Shown piece by piece: positions 10,042 to 22,015 of a DNA stretch of 64,000 bases. The notes beneath the pieces were generated by a model. That model saw only the letters and a program-made list of their open reading frames with translations, did not search any database and had not been told where the DNA came from. Origin of the DNA: Strobilurus pachycystidiatus (lineage: Eukaryota; Basidiomycota; Agaricomycetes; Agaricales; Physalacriaceae); NCBI GenBank assembly GCA_019915135.1, contig JAHLMK010000002.1, positions 1,612,001 through 1,676,000 on the forward strand, given 5' to 3'. How positions within the stretch are numbered: the stretch's first letter is position 1; every line of letters starts with the position of its first letter. Both the position numbers and the translations under genes were made by a program.

Positions 10042-11776
10042 TCACGCACCTCTGACATCGCCCTTGCTCCCCTCGACCCCAAACGTCGCCCCGAAATCCG
10101 GCCTATGCCCATGCCCATGCGCAGTCGGCTTCCCCCTCACATAGTCCACAAAGAAGCGCATCGACAGCCAGATCTCATAGAAGAAGTCCCCATAGTTGAT
10201 GCTCTCCCATAGCGCCCTCCATATCGGCGTGTGACCGCTCGGTATGCGCGAGGCAGGGAGGGACGCGGACGGCTGCGTGTACTCCTTAGACGGATACGCC
10301 CACATCATGAGCCCGGAGAAGATGACCATCTCGATGCAGATAGCGAGCGCGTTCAGGCCGTTCACGATGTTTGACGCGGACCAGTATTTCGTTGCTACGC
10401 AAGGAGGGCGAAATCAGGATGAATGGCAGATGAGGACAAGAACAAATCACAACAGACCTTTGATCTTCCCGCTGCTCTGTAACCACGAGAAGACGAAGCT
10501 CTGGTACCACGGGACCATCACAATCAGCTTGATGGACAGAAACTTGGCCAGCGGCCGACGCCCTTTGAGCTCATCCGCGGTGAGGCCGTAGAACATCAGC
10601 AGACCGTACAGTGCAATGCTAATTAATAGACAAGTACCGTCAATCTTCCTAAGCAGACAAAGGAAAGACACACGCACGTTATACTAACGAAATCGATAAT
10701 CTCGAGGTACACACTCGCAAAGCGGTAGTCGAAGCCCTTGCTCTCGCACAGGACGTTGAACTTTTCGCACACGATCCCCGCGATGGACACCAGGGGCCGG
10801 ATGATGATGTACTGCAACACAGACCACTTGACGGTGTACATGAAGTACGCCTATGTAGGCCAATATGAGTCTGGGCGGGGTCTCACGAAACGGCCAGCTT
10901 ATATACACACCTTAGTCGGGCGGTACCGCCAGCAGCAGAACGGCATCGGAAGCTTACGCTTGTCCTTGCGCGCAAGCGCGTTGTTCGTGTCGTGGTCAGT
11001 GGCAGTGGCCGCGACGTATTCGATTAGGAGAAGCAGGAACGCGCTCAGCGTGACCGCCTTTGGGGGGGTCCGTCAGCTCCCTATCCTCACTATAAGAGAG
11101 ATGGCAGACCTCGTATGCTGTACACCGGCAGGATTACTTATGAGCCGAAGGGAGGGAGGGAGGGAGGGAGGGAGGAGGGGACTGACCAACTTCAATGAAA
11201 GAGTAATAGGTGTAATCCCGGAAGAAGCGGTAGGAGAAGAAAGATATTATGGCGTAGACCATGGGCATGCACAGGATGCGGATTCTATCGAGGTTTGAGT
11301 ATGTACGGTGAAGAGGAAAGGAAAACGGGAAGGCAACGACGAACACTTGTCTCTGCTCGGAGGGGACGTTGTAATTTCTGACGTTTCCATGAGTTTGAGC
11401 CCAAGTCCAGCGGCGTAAACGACCCATACCTAGCATGTCTCAGCACGCTGATCAGCGTTATTATTAGAGTCTGCAATCATCAAGGTTAGCATCAATGCTA
11501 GGTAGAGATGTGTGGAGATGGGGCAATGCAATGGGACAGGGGGGTGGGGGCGTGAAACAGCAGGACAGGACGGGATGGGAAGAATGTGAAATGCTGAATA
11601 CGTACAGCGACCGCACACGCGCCAGCAATCGCCCACCCTATGCGATGTGCATCCCAATTCACCCCGTTCGAGCTCCAGAAGGAGCTCTGGTCCAGCTCCT
11701 CTGCGTTGTCTGTAGGGCACGTCGGCATCGGTGCGCGGCTAAGGTCTCTCTGATTTCTGTTTGTGGCGTGGTTCAA
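10042..11776 (-). CDS. TMEM184 / organic solute transporter Ost-alpha family (DUF300) membrane protein
   Basis: A multi-pass membrane protein of the TMEM184/Ost-alpha family, whose members are linked to solute transport and vacuolar or endomembrane function. Exons (minus strand) begin 11776-11606, 11470-11430, 11377-11345, 11284-11187, 11117-11110, 11057-10911, 10850 onward. Family landmarks read in order: YNVPSEQRQVIRILCMPMVYAI, then SYRFFRDYTYYSFIEV-AYE-AVTLSAFLLLLIEYVA, KWSVLQYIIIRPLVSIAGI, the KFLSIKLIVMVPWYQSFVFSWL helix, and ATKYWSASNIVNGLNALAICIEM. Exon 5 is an 8-nt microexon needed for the conserved YEA. Intron 3 uses a gttcgt donor. The start may instead be the ATG at 11728. The gene is convergent with the START-like gene. 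Family assignment is firm; the transported substrate is unknown. Confidence 0.85.
11149..11180 (+). repeat. (GGGA)n microsatellite in an intron
   Basis: Eight or so imperfect ggga units lie within the TMEM184-like intron between exon 4 and the 8-nt microexon. On the coding strand they form a pyrimidine tract just inside the donor side. Confidence 0.85.
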
Positions 11777-12608
11777 ATTCCAGAGTTATGTTTTGTGCGT
11801 GGCTGCTTTCCAAGTCGTTCGTAGAAGCAGTCCAGAAGTGTATTCGTAGGAGATGGGAGAAGGAGGGAGATAGACTCAGAGTGATGAGAGGAAGAGGAAG
11901 AAGGCGGCGCAGGCCAAGGCTGTGCTGCGCGAGGCAGAATTGCAAAAAGTAGATGTTGGCGGTAGCGATGATGGCCCTTGCCGACGGAACGCACGTCCCG
12001 TTCCATCACAATCGACGTGACGTCAGCGCAGCCGGAAGGCTGCATTGTCTAAAAGTCTTCTGGCCAGTTGCAAGTAAGTTGTAAGTATAGTGTCCTATCG
12101 CGAAAAAGAGAGCGTGTTGAGGCCTCAAGCCATCTTGACTTAAACCTTACACCGCAAGGCGTATTGTGTATCCTTTCAGACAATCATTTACTCAGTATGT
12201 AGTCAGCTAAGGCTCAACGATCCATTCTCTGCAGCAAGATCGCATCAGCGTCAGTAAATCGCCGAGGTCAGAAAATGGACACAAGGCTGCAAGCAAATTG
12301 GACAGCCTTTTGACGCGAGAACCCGTGAGATGAAAGGCATCAATTCACGAGCACATACACATGTCATCGAGTATGCAAAGAAACTAGACGGACATCTGCA
12401 CGTTCCGTTTCGCAATGCAGCGCGACACGCTATCATCAGTCTTGGCCTATTGTACTCAGGCGAAGTGGAAGAGGCGCTGGTACGTGGGATGGCACGAGTT
12501 TCGTCTGAACCCGGTAGTTCTGACGGCCTACCGCTTGATAGCGTCTGTTGAGTGACAACTCAGCCCGCACACAGGCAGCAGCCAATAGACCTTCACCAAT
12601 GAAGACTT
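11777..12608. other. Intergenic, no supported gene
   Basis: This holds the 5' region of the TMEM184-like gene and the 3' region of the Mtf1-like gene. A 73-codon plus-strand frame at 12330-12551 has fairly protein-like composition but no recognisable family, start context or splice partners, so it is not called. Confidence 0.45.
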
Positions 12609-14423
12609 TCATGGATAGTCCTGATGAACACTTCGCATCTCTGCACAGACGGGTATCAACGCACAATTTGTTGGGGGGATACAGTCGATATTTAGGATTA
12701 AGGTAGTAGGTGGAAAACGTCGGTGACGCCGAGGTCCTTTGAGAGTCTTCAGAAATTGAAATATCATGGTAGCAAGGTCACACACCTCTGGCGCGAACGG
12801 CCACTCATCGAAAGCCTTGACAATGAGTTGCCAGTCACGGACACTCAGTTCCCTTACAGCCAGATTTGGGTCCACGAACTTGTCAGGAGGAAGCGAAGGA
12901 TCGAAGATCTTCGAGAACAGTACCTCGCCATTGGGGCCAAGGAGACTAGGGGAAAATGAACATATGCAAAATCGATAATGAAAGAAGCTCACTTGAGACT
13001 TTTCGAGGCAGGTTTCGACTTGAGAACAAACATACGCCGAAGACAATAGTCCCATTTGTCCATCAAGGCGGGTGGGATGATCTTTTGGAATGGGTCAGAT
13101 AGTGAAGACGAGAGGCAACTTGACGTACGTCGTCCACATCCGCGCGCGGTACAAGTGATACAGTCTGATACGGCAAGCCGAGCAATCTATGATCTTTCTT
13201 TTGAGCCATTTTGTGAGCTTGTGTGTGGACCTTGGCCAGTTGTCCCGGAGCGGGGTGGAAGTGATCCACGAATGGTTGGGTGTCTTCGAAAGGTAGATTT
13301 TCCGTGAGTTCAGCGGTAGCCTCTCTGACGACTGTCAATTTGCAACGAGTACGCAGTTGAGCCGCAATTTCGGGATCTGAATTCAACCGTTGGACGACGA
13401 AATCGCCCAAGATGAGGTTGAGCGGCACTCTTCCGTACTTGAAGAGCCATGCACGATCGGGAATGAAGCGAAGCAGCTGAGAAATAAGCTGCTCTCCGTG
13501 ACCGGTTGCGCGAATGTGGGAGATCCACTGGAGGTTGGGATGTACTGTGGAGTGTTCAGATAAATCGCTCTGAGAGTAGGAGGCGGAGCTTACCCTCCCC
13601 CCAAGGGTGCGTTTTCACGCCGTCGAGAAGGCCTTGATCCCGGATATAATCATATGTAGTCCATAACAAGCCTGAGCGGGGAACGACGACAATTCGGTCA
13701 TCAAGCGCTTCTAGCGGCTAGTAAACAGTTAGTCACGCACGAACGGGTTGAAGGTTAACGCACAGTCAAGTAGGTTCTATACACGTCCACGTCTTCCAGG
13801 ACAATGAGTTTCTTGATCCGTTTCCGCGGAAGTTCCAATAGAGCCCGTGTGAGCTGACCAGGTCCTGGAAAGGCCTCGATGATGATTTTGTCCTTGGAAC
13901 CCTCTGGTACGAAGGCATCAGCCATTCTCCGTGCCGTTTCTGGGTTGGCCACCGATATTCGTTGCGAGGTGGCGACTGAGTACGGGAAAACAGTTCTCCA
14001 AGTATCGAGGGGCGGAAGTTCGACAGAGCCAACCCTTGGTGGGCGTTCAGCTGGCTCTACGCGTGGAGGGCGCCCCCTGCTCCATGGTCGTGCGGTCCTC
14101 CGTTTGACTGGCTGTTCCGGTAGTGTATCGTCGACAACTTTCCTGGGGCGCCCCATCTTAACTGGTGGTTTCGGTGGTTCATCGACGTCGACCTTCTTGG
14201 GGCGTCCCGCTTTCCTTGGCTGGTCAGGTACGATGACTTTTTTCGGTCGTCCCACCTGGCCAGGCGGTTTGAGTGGTGAATCAGCGTCGACCTTCTTTGG
14301 CCTTCCGCGTTTAACTGGTTCCTCTGATGGAGAAGCTGCGTAGAGTCGACGCGGTATACTCGTCCGGAGCGACAGGTCAGGAAATGTAACGCGTCGGCAT
14401 CCCGCTCTGGCGATAGAAAGCAT
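12609..14423 (-). CDS. Mitochondrial transcription factor Mtf1/TFBM-like (rRNA dimethyltransferase fold) with AT-hook-like repeats
   Basis: Exons 14423-13764, 13717-13594, 13544-13129, 13081 to about 13014, then the last from about 12950; phases agree at each join. The N-terminus (MLSIARAGCRRVTFPDL…RRLYAAS) is Arg-rich without acids, typical of a mitochondrial presequence. Residues about 35-125 hold five GRP-centred basic motifs (KRGRPKK, VGRPKK, AGRPKK, MGRPRK, RGRPPR). The methyltransferase-type core follows: ISVANPETARRMADAF, then IIEAFPGPGQLTRALLEL (motif I, SAM-binding loop) and LIVLEDVD, with later helices and LNLLGPNG. This is the Dim1/KsgA fold shared by rRNA adenine dimethyltransferases and Mtf1, the promoter-opening partner of mitochondrial RNA polymerase. 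I favour Mtf1 because of fold divergence. A 39-nt stretch near 12770 could be a last intron or coding; both keep frame. Confidence 0.7.
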
Positions 14424-14722
14424 TTCTCACCCGACAGACGCGAGTACTGCTATGGTTGATGCAATACCGACCGCCAGAGTGTAGTGCAGTAGACGGGGAG
14501 CTGGAGTGGGCAATGGCAAGAAGCAAACGGAAAGTCGCCAAATTACCGAAAGCAGCAATCCCAATCAATATTACGGAATTTTCAAAATCCAAGCAAAGCG
14601 TCGGCCTCAATAATATGTGCACGCGAGTAGCTAGAGAAAGATGCAATTGAAAAGCCAGATTCGAAAGGTATATATGGACATTGAGAGGCATGAGAAAAAG
14701 TACAAGATATGAAAGAGAAAGG

Positions 14723-17700
14723 TCATGTCTCTTCGTCGTTCAGCTGCGTTTCTTCCCAATCAGAAGTGGGCACTCCTGGCTGTGAGTCAACCAGTGTTAT
14801 ATCGGATTCCGGCGCGTCTGTCATCGGGACATCTGTGGTTGGCGAATCGCCGTCTTTGCTCTGTCTCGAAGCGCTTGACTTTTTACTTGGTGCGTTGCCC
14901 TTTGGTAGCATGCCAAACAAGGTTGTTTGACGCGGGCCCAGGGAATCCTTCTTGTCCTTTCCATCTTTCTCTTTAGCTTTACCTGGGCCTGAAAACATCA
15001 GCGAAGCGCATGAGACAAAGAGATGGGCTCACGTTTTGTTTTCGCCCCGGACTCGGCAGCGTCCACCTTCTCGAAGAAACTCTCGCTCTTTTGGATGACC
15101 TTGTTGGAATCGTTCCGGCGCGCAAAAGGATTACGGGACGTTTCTGCCGTCGCTGTTGCTTTGCGGGCAAATGGGTTGGGTTCTGCGAGCAGTATTTTGA
15201 GTCAATCAGACTGGGGCAGGTATCGAAGAACTGACTGCTTTGTTTCGGCGGGGGCATCAAATCTGCTGGTGAGTCTTCGATCTCAGGTGTCCGTTTACGC
15301 TTGCCCTCGGGTGTTAAATTGTTGGGTACCTCGTTAGTATCCATGGAATCGAAGTCGTCCCAAGGTTTGGTAGGTTGGGCAGCTTGATATCGCGGATTTT
15401 CTACGCTGGGCAGGGCGCGCGAAAGACCAGGCCTTGGTATCGACGGCGGAGGTCCGAAGTCTTGGAATGGTTTTGGGCGACCCATGGAATCATCACTGTC
15501 AGGCAGCCGACGTAAAGGAGCCTCGGCTTTGTTCCAACGTCGTCGTTTCTCTCGAGCGACAACGAGGCGATCCTCTTCCTCCTCTCGAATCTGTTTCAGT
15601 CGTTCGACCTTCTCTTTGAAGCCTGGGAGATGGTAGAAATCGGCTATTCTGAGGGCGGCGTCCAATGTCTTGACGTTATGCAAGAGTTTGGTGAGTTCAA
15701 TAGCGCGAGGGACGTTGTCGGATTTGCAAGCATTCTGGATGAGTTGGATGAATTCTTTATCCATTGCCCTCTCTCTTGAAATGATGTCGTCGTTTGTTAG
15801 GTCCTCATCGAGGGAGTCGAGTATCATGTCGCGCAAGAACATCTCTCGTTCAACCCTGTCTAAAGTCTCAGTAGATGTCATGAGAAAGAAAAATAGAAAC
15901 TTGCTGCTCTTGCATCGGATCATCATTCCGGAAAGGCATGGTCAAAGGTAACTCTTGTATAAGAGGTCGCGGAAAGCCTGGATGTTCTTGACGTCCCTAA
16001 CATATTGTTTAGACAGACCCCGTACTCTGTATGTGAAATCAAACCTTCAATATCAAACACATGAACGTGCTTCCGTTTATTCCAACCGCCCAATATGATT
16101 CGTCCTTTCCCTGTCGCCTTTCTAAAAGAGATGTGTCCATGACACGTACCCAGGACGCATGATGCGGTATCCGATGTTTTGCTAGAATGTGCACTCGACC
16201 GCTGCTGTCATACATTGCTGGGGCCTGACAAGCATTAGAAGGTGAAGTAAATGAACATTCCAATATCTTACACCCTCTTCCGTGATGCCAATCCACTTGA
16301 GAACGTGGCCTTTAGTGACAGGAAGTACATCGGATTGTCTGACGGTGAAGTCTTCAAAATTAATCATCAAGTATGAAAGGTTCTGAGAACCTTTGAGCTG
16401 ATTTTAGCCAACGATATCACAGAAAATGAAGTTACAGACCATCTGAAGTGGTTGATCCTGCGCGGCGGACTACGAAGACCCATTCCACACTTGCGACCAT
16501 GGAAATGATATCTCCTCCCAGCCCAAGTATGCGTCGCTCTCGACCCGTTCCGCTTAGAAATGTGAGATCGCCTTCGCTAGTGGCAATGACAACGTTCCCG
16601 CATCCTTGTAACTCAGTGTTGTCACTCTCCCTTAAGCTCGAAGTAGGTGGCATGCTCCCAGCTGCAATGCACAGAACACGGACGCCAGTTCGCTTGAGAT
16701 CGTAGGTCCAATCGGTCAGGGTTGACCATGTTCCGTAGGGCTTATACGTGACTTTGGCTGTCGAGTCACCATCCGGCGGACATGCGAAAAGGGCACCACG
16801 CGCGCCTTGAAGGACGATTGATACATCGCAAAAAACAGCTAAATCTAGCTCTTACCAAGGTAACCCTTGTCATACTTCAGCGGTGTTGTAAAGTGTGTTC
16901 CACGTCGCGTCGAATGGTCAAAAAAGTCGATAGTGACCACGTCGTGGGTACCTTGATCAGCCACTTCTATGACCCCAAGCGTATTGAAGGCTTCCGAGCA
17001 ATGAGACATATATCTTTATGAGTTGAGAGAGAAGTACCGAGATATCTTTTAGGGTGCTCCTGACCGCTTGGCATGGGTGTAGATCCAGGCTGAAAAGGCG
17101 GTTGTGCTTCCGTGAGGGTTTCTGGGGAACATATCAGGATGTAGCTTCGAAGTATCGAATTGTTCTTGACCTGTCGCTTTAAAGCTGGAGGGCTCGTCGT
17201 AGTCATCGTTGACTTCCTCTTGGTGTTCTGTAGTTGTTTGATGTGTGTCGTTCATGTCTTCCCATTGTCGGGCATGGTCGCTCTCGAGTTCAGAGAAAGC
17301 GTCGGACGCGTCATCGAACAGCAAGGCATTATCTGTAGGCCTAGTAACTTGCACTGAAGCGGAAGCTCTAGTACTTATAGCAGGTTTCACGGGACTAGGA
17401 TGTGTAGAAGGGATGGGGTCTGCAATCTGACCATACCATCCATTGTCGTCGACAAATGCTATAAGATTTTCTTTCGGAGCAAAGGCCAATCTTCTGATGA
17501 AAGACGACTCCGTGGTTCTATTGCGGTTTCAGTGCTATGAACCAAAAGTCAAATGAAAACATACAAAATCAGGACAAGTCGACGTGTGTCGGTGGACCAT
17601 ATGTGAATGTTATTCGCGATGGCCGTCGCGAGATAGACACCGTTTGTTGACAAAGCCATCGCTGTAGTTGTACCAGAGACCTTGTCATCGGAAAAGGTCG

Positions 17701-18654
17701 AGGTTTTCTCCCACTTCGACCGGGAGATTGTCAAAATCTCGTGGGCCCTATTCGCGACAAAGAAGTATTCGCCTGATGGGTGCCATAAAGCCGAACAGTC
17801 GTACTTGAACTCATTGGCCCTGTTGACTTTCAGAACGCTACTAAAACAGTCATGGTTCTTACTCACTCGGTGTCTTTGACTGCAGGTATTATACCGTCAA
17901 TCTTCTTCTCAAGGCGTGGTTCGTCATTGGAAAGATCCCAAACAGAAATGAGCCCATTGCTCCCGCAGACAGTCTAAATCAAACAGAATCAACAGTTTTC
18001 CTGTGGTAATGGAGGTGTACACACGAGCCAATGATGGGTTGGGTGCCAGGAGAGTTCACGAACGCCACTTGTGTGACCCTCGAGCAGATGAACAGAGCTC
18101 TCTTTTTCCAGATTGACCAGTCTGATGATGGGTTCCCTGTCACATAGTTGGTACACAACTGAGCGAGACCACAAGGAACTCACTCCGATCCGGCTGCGAC
18201 CCATTTCCCTTTGGGATCCACGGCCACGCAGCGTACGCCAACACCTGCCGAGGACGTGACATTTCCTGCAATATCGAGGGTGTTCTTCTTGAAACGACGA
18301 ACACATGAATCCTCCGATCCCGCAATCATATAATCGGTCTGGTCGTGAAGGGCTCTGTCAAGAGAGGCAGACCGGGAGGAGGAAGGTGCATACACATGTC
18401 GTGATAGATGTGACCGGACCCTCAAAATCGTTATATGTTGTTGACTCCTCGTTCTCTTTTCCTTTCTCCATGTTGAACATGTGAACCATGGCGGCGTTTC
18501 CGCCCACGAAGACGCGCCTGGAACAACCGCGTTAGAAAGCACGCCGTAGTCCAGTAAAGCAGTAAAGCGCGACGCACAGTCCGTCTTTGGAAAACGCGAG
18601 ACATGAGAGACTTTCTCCGGCACTGAGCAGCCTGCGGGTCTGTTTGTCGGACAT
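14723..18654 (-). CDS. Ctf4/Mcl1/WDHD1 replisome adaptor
   Basis: Multi-exon gene for the replisome hub that links the CMG helicase with DNA polymerase alpha and cohesion factors in the nucleus. The N-terminal part is a WD40 propeller: [107 protein letters not shown] strands. An acidic linker follows ([18 protein letters not shown]). The middle is the SepB-type propeller ([24 protein letters not shown]), then the helical domain ([33 protein letters not shown]). The tail is Lys/Ser rich with NPFARK and [11 protein letters not shown], a degenerate PCNA-box-like motif, in the last exon (14723 to about 14994). A late intron starts at the gtgagc after GAKTK. An MCB-type ACGCGT sits 18 bp before the ATG. 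Family call is firm; not every inner splice site was fixed. Confidence 0.88.
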
Positions 18655-18671
18655 GGTGGTGGAGCAAAGAA

Positions 18672-18677
18672 ACGCGT
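18672..18677. promoter_or_regulatory. MCB element (ACGCGT) upstream of Ctf4
   Basis: A palindromic ACGCGT lies 18 bp before the Ctf4 start codon. In yeasts this is the binding site of MBF, the G1/S factor that drives replication genes. The single copy and position are seen; regulation is inferred. Confidence 0.45.
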
Positions 18678-18710
18678 TCGTGATGTGACCAAGTCGTGTT
18701 CATTATAACA

Positions 18711-18740
18711 GACCCTAACCTACGTTGACACTACCCTAAC
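18711..18740. promoter_or_regulatory. Two telobox-like ACCCTAA motifs upstream of Ctf4
   Basis: ACCCTAA-type heptamers begin at 18712 and 18733, two helical turns apart, 58-85 bp before the Ctf4 ATG. Similar units occur upstream of the BTB/CAP-Gly gene. In several fungi and plants such boxes bind Tbf1/Myb-type telomere-repeat factors. Confidence 0.4.
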
Positions 18741-18965
18741 CCCAGCGATACACAAGAGACTGTTTTCTCTTCATGCATGATTCATGTTGACGCGATGATA
18801 TAAAGTAATTGGTGAGTACCAGTAGATATGTAGCAAGTCCAGGATAACTATCTGTCAGAACATGGAGCCGGAAAGGGTTGTAAACGAGTGGGCGAAGATA
18901 TGTAAAACACGAAAGCAGATTGGAACGGGACATACAAAGAAATTATGAGAATGAGGAAGCAGGTG

Positions 18966-21900
18966 TCATCTTAAAAGATCTAGATGCTGGTCGTTGGATG
19001 GATACCTGTACGCAACGAATTCCGTATCCTGCGCGACCAGCTCCTCTAATGCTTTGCGCGACGTGACTGACATCCTCGGCCCCGCCGGCGCACTTCCACC
19101 ACTGAAAGCGCTGTGGCGAGAGGTGGAAGTCCCGTATCCGCCAAAATCGTCTTGCAGATCACTCCCGGCGGAACGGCGGGAGGAGGGGAACTGCTGGGCT
19201 ACGTTTTCTTGCATGAGAGTCTTATCTGGTTGCTTCTTCCCAAAGAGCGACGACAGCCCAAACCTTGATTTTCGCTTTGTTGGTTGTGCAAAGCTGTTCC
19301 GGTTGGTGGTGTAATCAAGGCGCAAAGAGCGTCTGGATCCACCAAACTCGTCGTAATTGACGCCTAGGGCAGTAGCCGACCGAAGGTCTTGAGCGCCTTT
19401 GTTGTCCTTGCGTCCCAGGAGAACGTCAAGAGTTGGTCGAGAAGTAATACCGCCAAACGACTGCCGTCTGGTTTCCCCGTTTCTGAAGGGCGCTTGTGGT
19501 GGCAGAAAATCATGTGGGGGGCTACCGCCGGGAGGGGTGGGTCGCGTGTCAAGGGTATACATCGTCTGAGGACGATTGGGTGGCGGAGGTCTATTCTCAG
19601 CGGAGCGTTGCCGTCGTGCCTCACCTGGTATCGGAGGTAGAGATTTTTCGCGCGACAAATTAGCGCCACCAGGAGGAGTCAATCCGTTAGAAGGAAGTGT
19701 AGGAGTGTGATTGGGGGAAGAGGAGGGGGATTGTGACATCCGCTTTCGCATGTCCGGTTCAGATGTCATCGCAGGAATGTTCCTCGACATGCGATTCTCG
19801 GTAGTCCGCTGATCAGAATCATCATAGTTGCCGCTGACAGTTCGCATGACTGCTGTATCAGGATCAGAGCTAGAACCAGAGGGACGGGACGACGAAGATG
19901 GAGGGAAATGTGTTGTAGATGCGGTGTTTGGGGACATGGCGACGGGAGACATTGTCATTTTTGGCGAGCCTGGTGTTGAGCCATGAAGAGCGGGTGTCGA
20001 GAGATGACGTCCTTCACGGCTCAGAAGATAGCTGAGAGGAGGCGGGGGTGCCAATGGTTCATCGTCCCTGCCATTGGTTTCCAATTGATTTCTGCCGTCA
20101 TTCTTCGAAGAGCGGGTGACCATGTTCCAAATCTTCGCCAACCCTTTCTTCTTCTTTTTGCCTTCTGAGGGTACTGAATGTCGAGAAGGAGTTGGCTCCA
20201 GCAAATCAGCGGCAGACCAGAGCTGACTGCGACGTGTGGGCTCTCCAAGATTGTATCTCGCTGCGTCGGATGTCTCCTTCTGGAGCGCGACACTATGGAT
20301 TGTTTGTTCAATATAGCGACGCAAAATGATATGAGCCACGTACTGCATGTCCATCATGCTGCCTGACATCATCGCCGAGGGTGCCAGACTATCGCGGCTC
20401 GTCCAACCATCCTTGAAGTTGGGGAATCCGAAGAAGCGAGATCGCCGCGGAGAGAGCGACCCGACGCTATGAACATCCGAAAACGATGCCTGCGATTGTG
20501 CACGGGGAAATTCTGGCCGATCCATTGGGGTGGTCAAGACACTCATAGGACGAGCAGGGCTGCCTGAGGAGTATCGAGAGTACGGCTTCAAACCCACACC
20601 ACTGTCAGTGTGAGCAGGCAAACTCGGCGTTGACATGACTGAGGCCATGTCGATGACAGAACTTCTCGATGATTTGCGAGCACGTCGCTCTTCTTTGCGA
20701 CGGCGCTCGCGCGCCTCTCTCTCCTCCTTTCGCACATCCACATGCTCAACAATCATCCCGTTCTCAAGGAGCGTCACTTCTCGAGAATGGCTGCGATCAT
20801 GCATTGGGTTAGCGGGAGTCGAGGGTGACCGAGGAGGACGAATCCGAACGCCTCCGCTATCGTCAACCGGTGCTGCAGCAGCGCCTGAGTCATAGGCCGA
20901 CCGCCGCAAGGACGAGTACGTGTCTCTCATCCTATTATCCAGCTGCTTCGCCTCTTGCATTGCCCGGGCATGGGCAAGCACCTCGGCCTCAATGAGCTTG
21001 CGTTGCGATGAAACATAATTGTTGAGAGTGTTTTGTCGCGAAGCCGGTTCCCTCGGATTCTTAAAGAACAAGGTTACGCGTGTAAAGTAGTGAAAGAGAA
21101 TCGACGTACTATGCTCAGCCATATCTTGATATTTTGCTCTGTGAGTTTGCCACCTTTCGATTTGGGACGCGGTGATTCCTCAACGTTGATGATGCCAGTT
21201 GCCTCTTCCTCACGCTCCCTAGCTTTGAGTTCCTCGAAGAGAATATCACTCTCCCGGTCCCACACACCAGGAGATGTGACATCCACATCAGCCATGTCCT
21301 GGTCCCTCATTGAACATTCAAGGCAGACCTCTTCTTGTGGCGGACGAGGTGAATAAATAGGATTGACTGGTGTGGGTGTTGCAGTCTGAGTGATGTAGGT
21401 CGGTTGTTGCGCGTAGGCGCGGTTTCGAGACGATACAGGCGGCACATATCCGGGTGACGCAGAAAGTGGAACAATGGCAGGAGAAATGGTGGTTAGTCCG
21501 GCTGGGGCTGGGGCTGACGGATGGCGGGGCGAAGATGTGAAAGGGATGCCATCAGGTGGTCGCTGGGCGTCCTGCATTGCCGCTGTAGGACTGGTATCTT
21601 CTGGACCTCGTGACGACGACGGCTGCTTGTCCTCCAGACTGTATCGCTCGACGACCCGACGTGACGGGCCTTGAGGCAAGGCGTACGACACCTGACTGCG
21701 TGCAGGCTCCTGGGATTGTGATTTAATGGACTGTAGGTCAGATGCGCCCGTTTCCGGTGCATGTTGATCAGAACGACTCTGACCATCCGCGAATGGTACG
21801 GTGAGCTCGTGGGTAGGCCTGTTCGGCAGCACTTCAGGACTCTTCCCCGTGCGCCCTCCGTCGTTCAACACGTTGGTGCTTGCTCGCCGACCACTTGGCG

Positions 21901-22015
21901 TCAGTGAGGGGTATCGATTTTCGCCAAAATCGAGGTCTGATATGAGATTACGAGGGTAGATGGAGGGCAAGTTGGAATTCGTGTCGGCTCGTGAAGGAAA
22001 GAGAGTGGCTGCCAT
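18966..22015 (-). CDS. Large disordered protein with a conserved Cys motif, function unknown
   Basis: Two exons, 22015-21110 and 21059-18966, joined in phase 0, give 999 residues. The ATG at 22015 has strong context (caaccATGG); another at 22075 is possible. I do not recognise a named family. Most of the protein is Ser/Pro/Arg-rich and predicted disordered. The best ordered block is near residues 240-360: CLECSMRDQDMADVDV, then GVWDRESDILFEELKARE, TEQNIKIWLSI and a helical stretch ENP-type NTLNNYVSSQRKLIEAEVLAHA. A second basic-hydrophobic block is KKKKKGLAKIWNMVTRS, and a third is KRKSRFGLSSLFGKK. The tail is SRKALEELVAQDTEFVAYRYPS. A stretch of charged residues (RKEEREARERRRKEERRARK) looks like a single helix. 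It may be a membrane-surface or polarity scaffold; that is only a guess. Confidence 0.75.

Noticed and set aside
12330..12551. 73-codon plus-strand frame with fairly natural composition
   Set aside because: No homology I recognise, isolated, and no partner exons; the evidence is too weak to call a gene.
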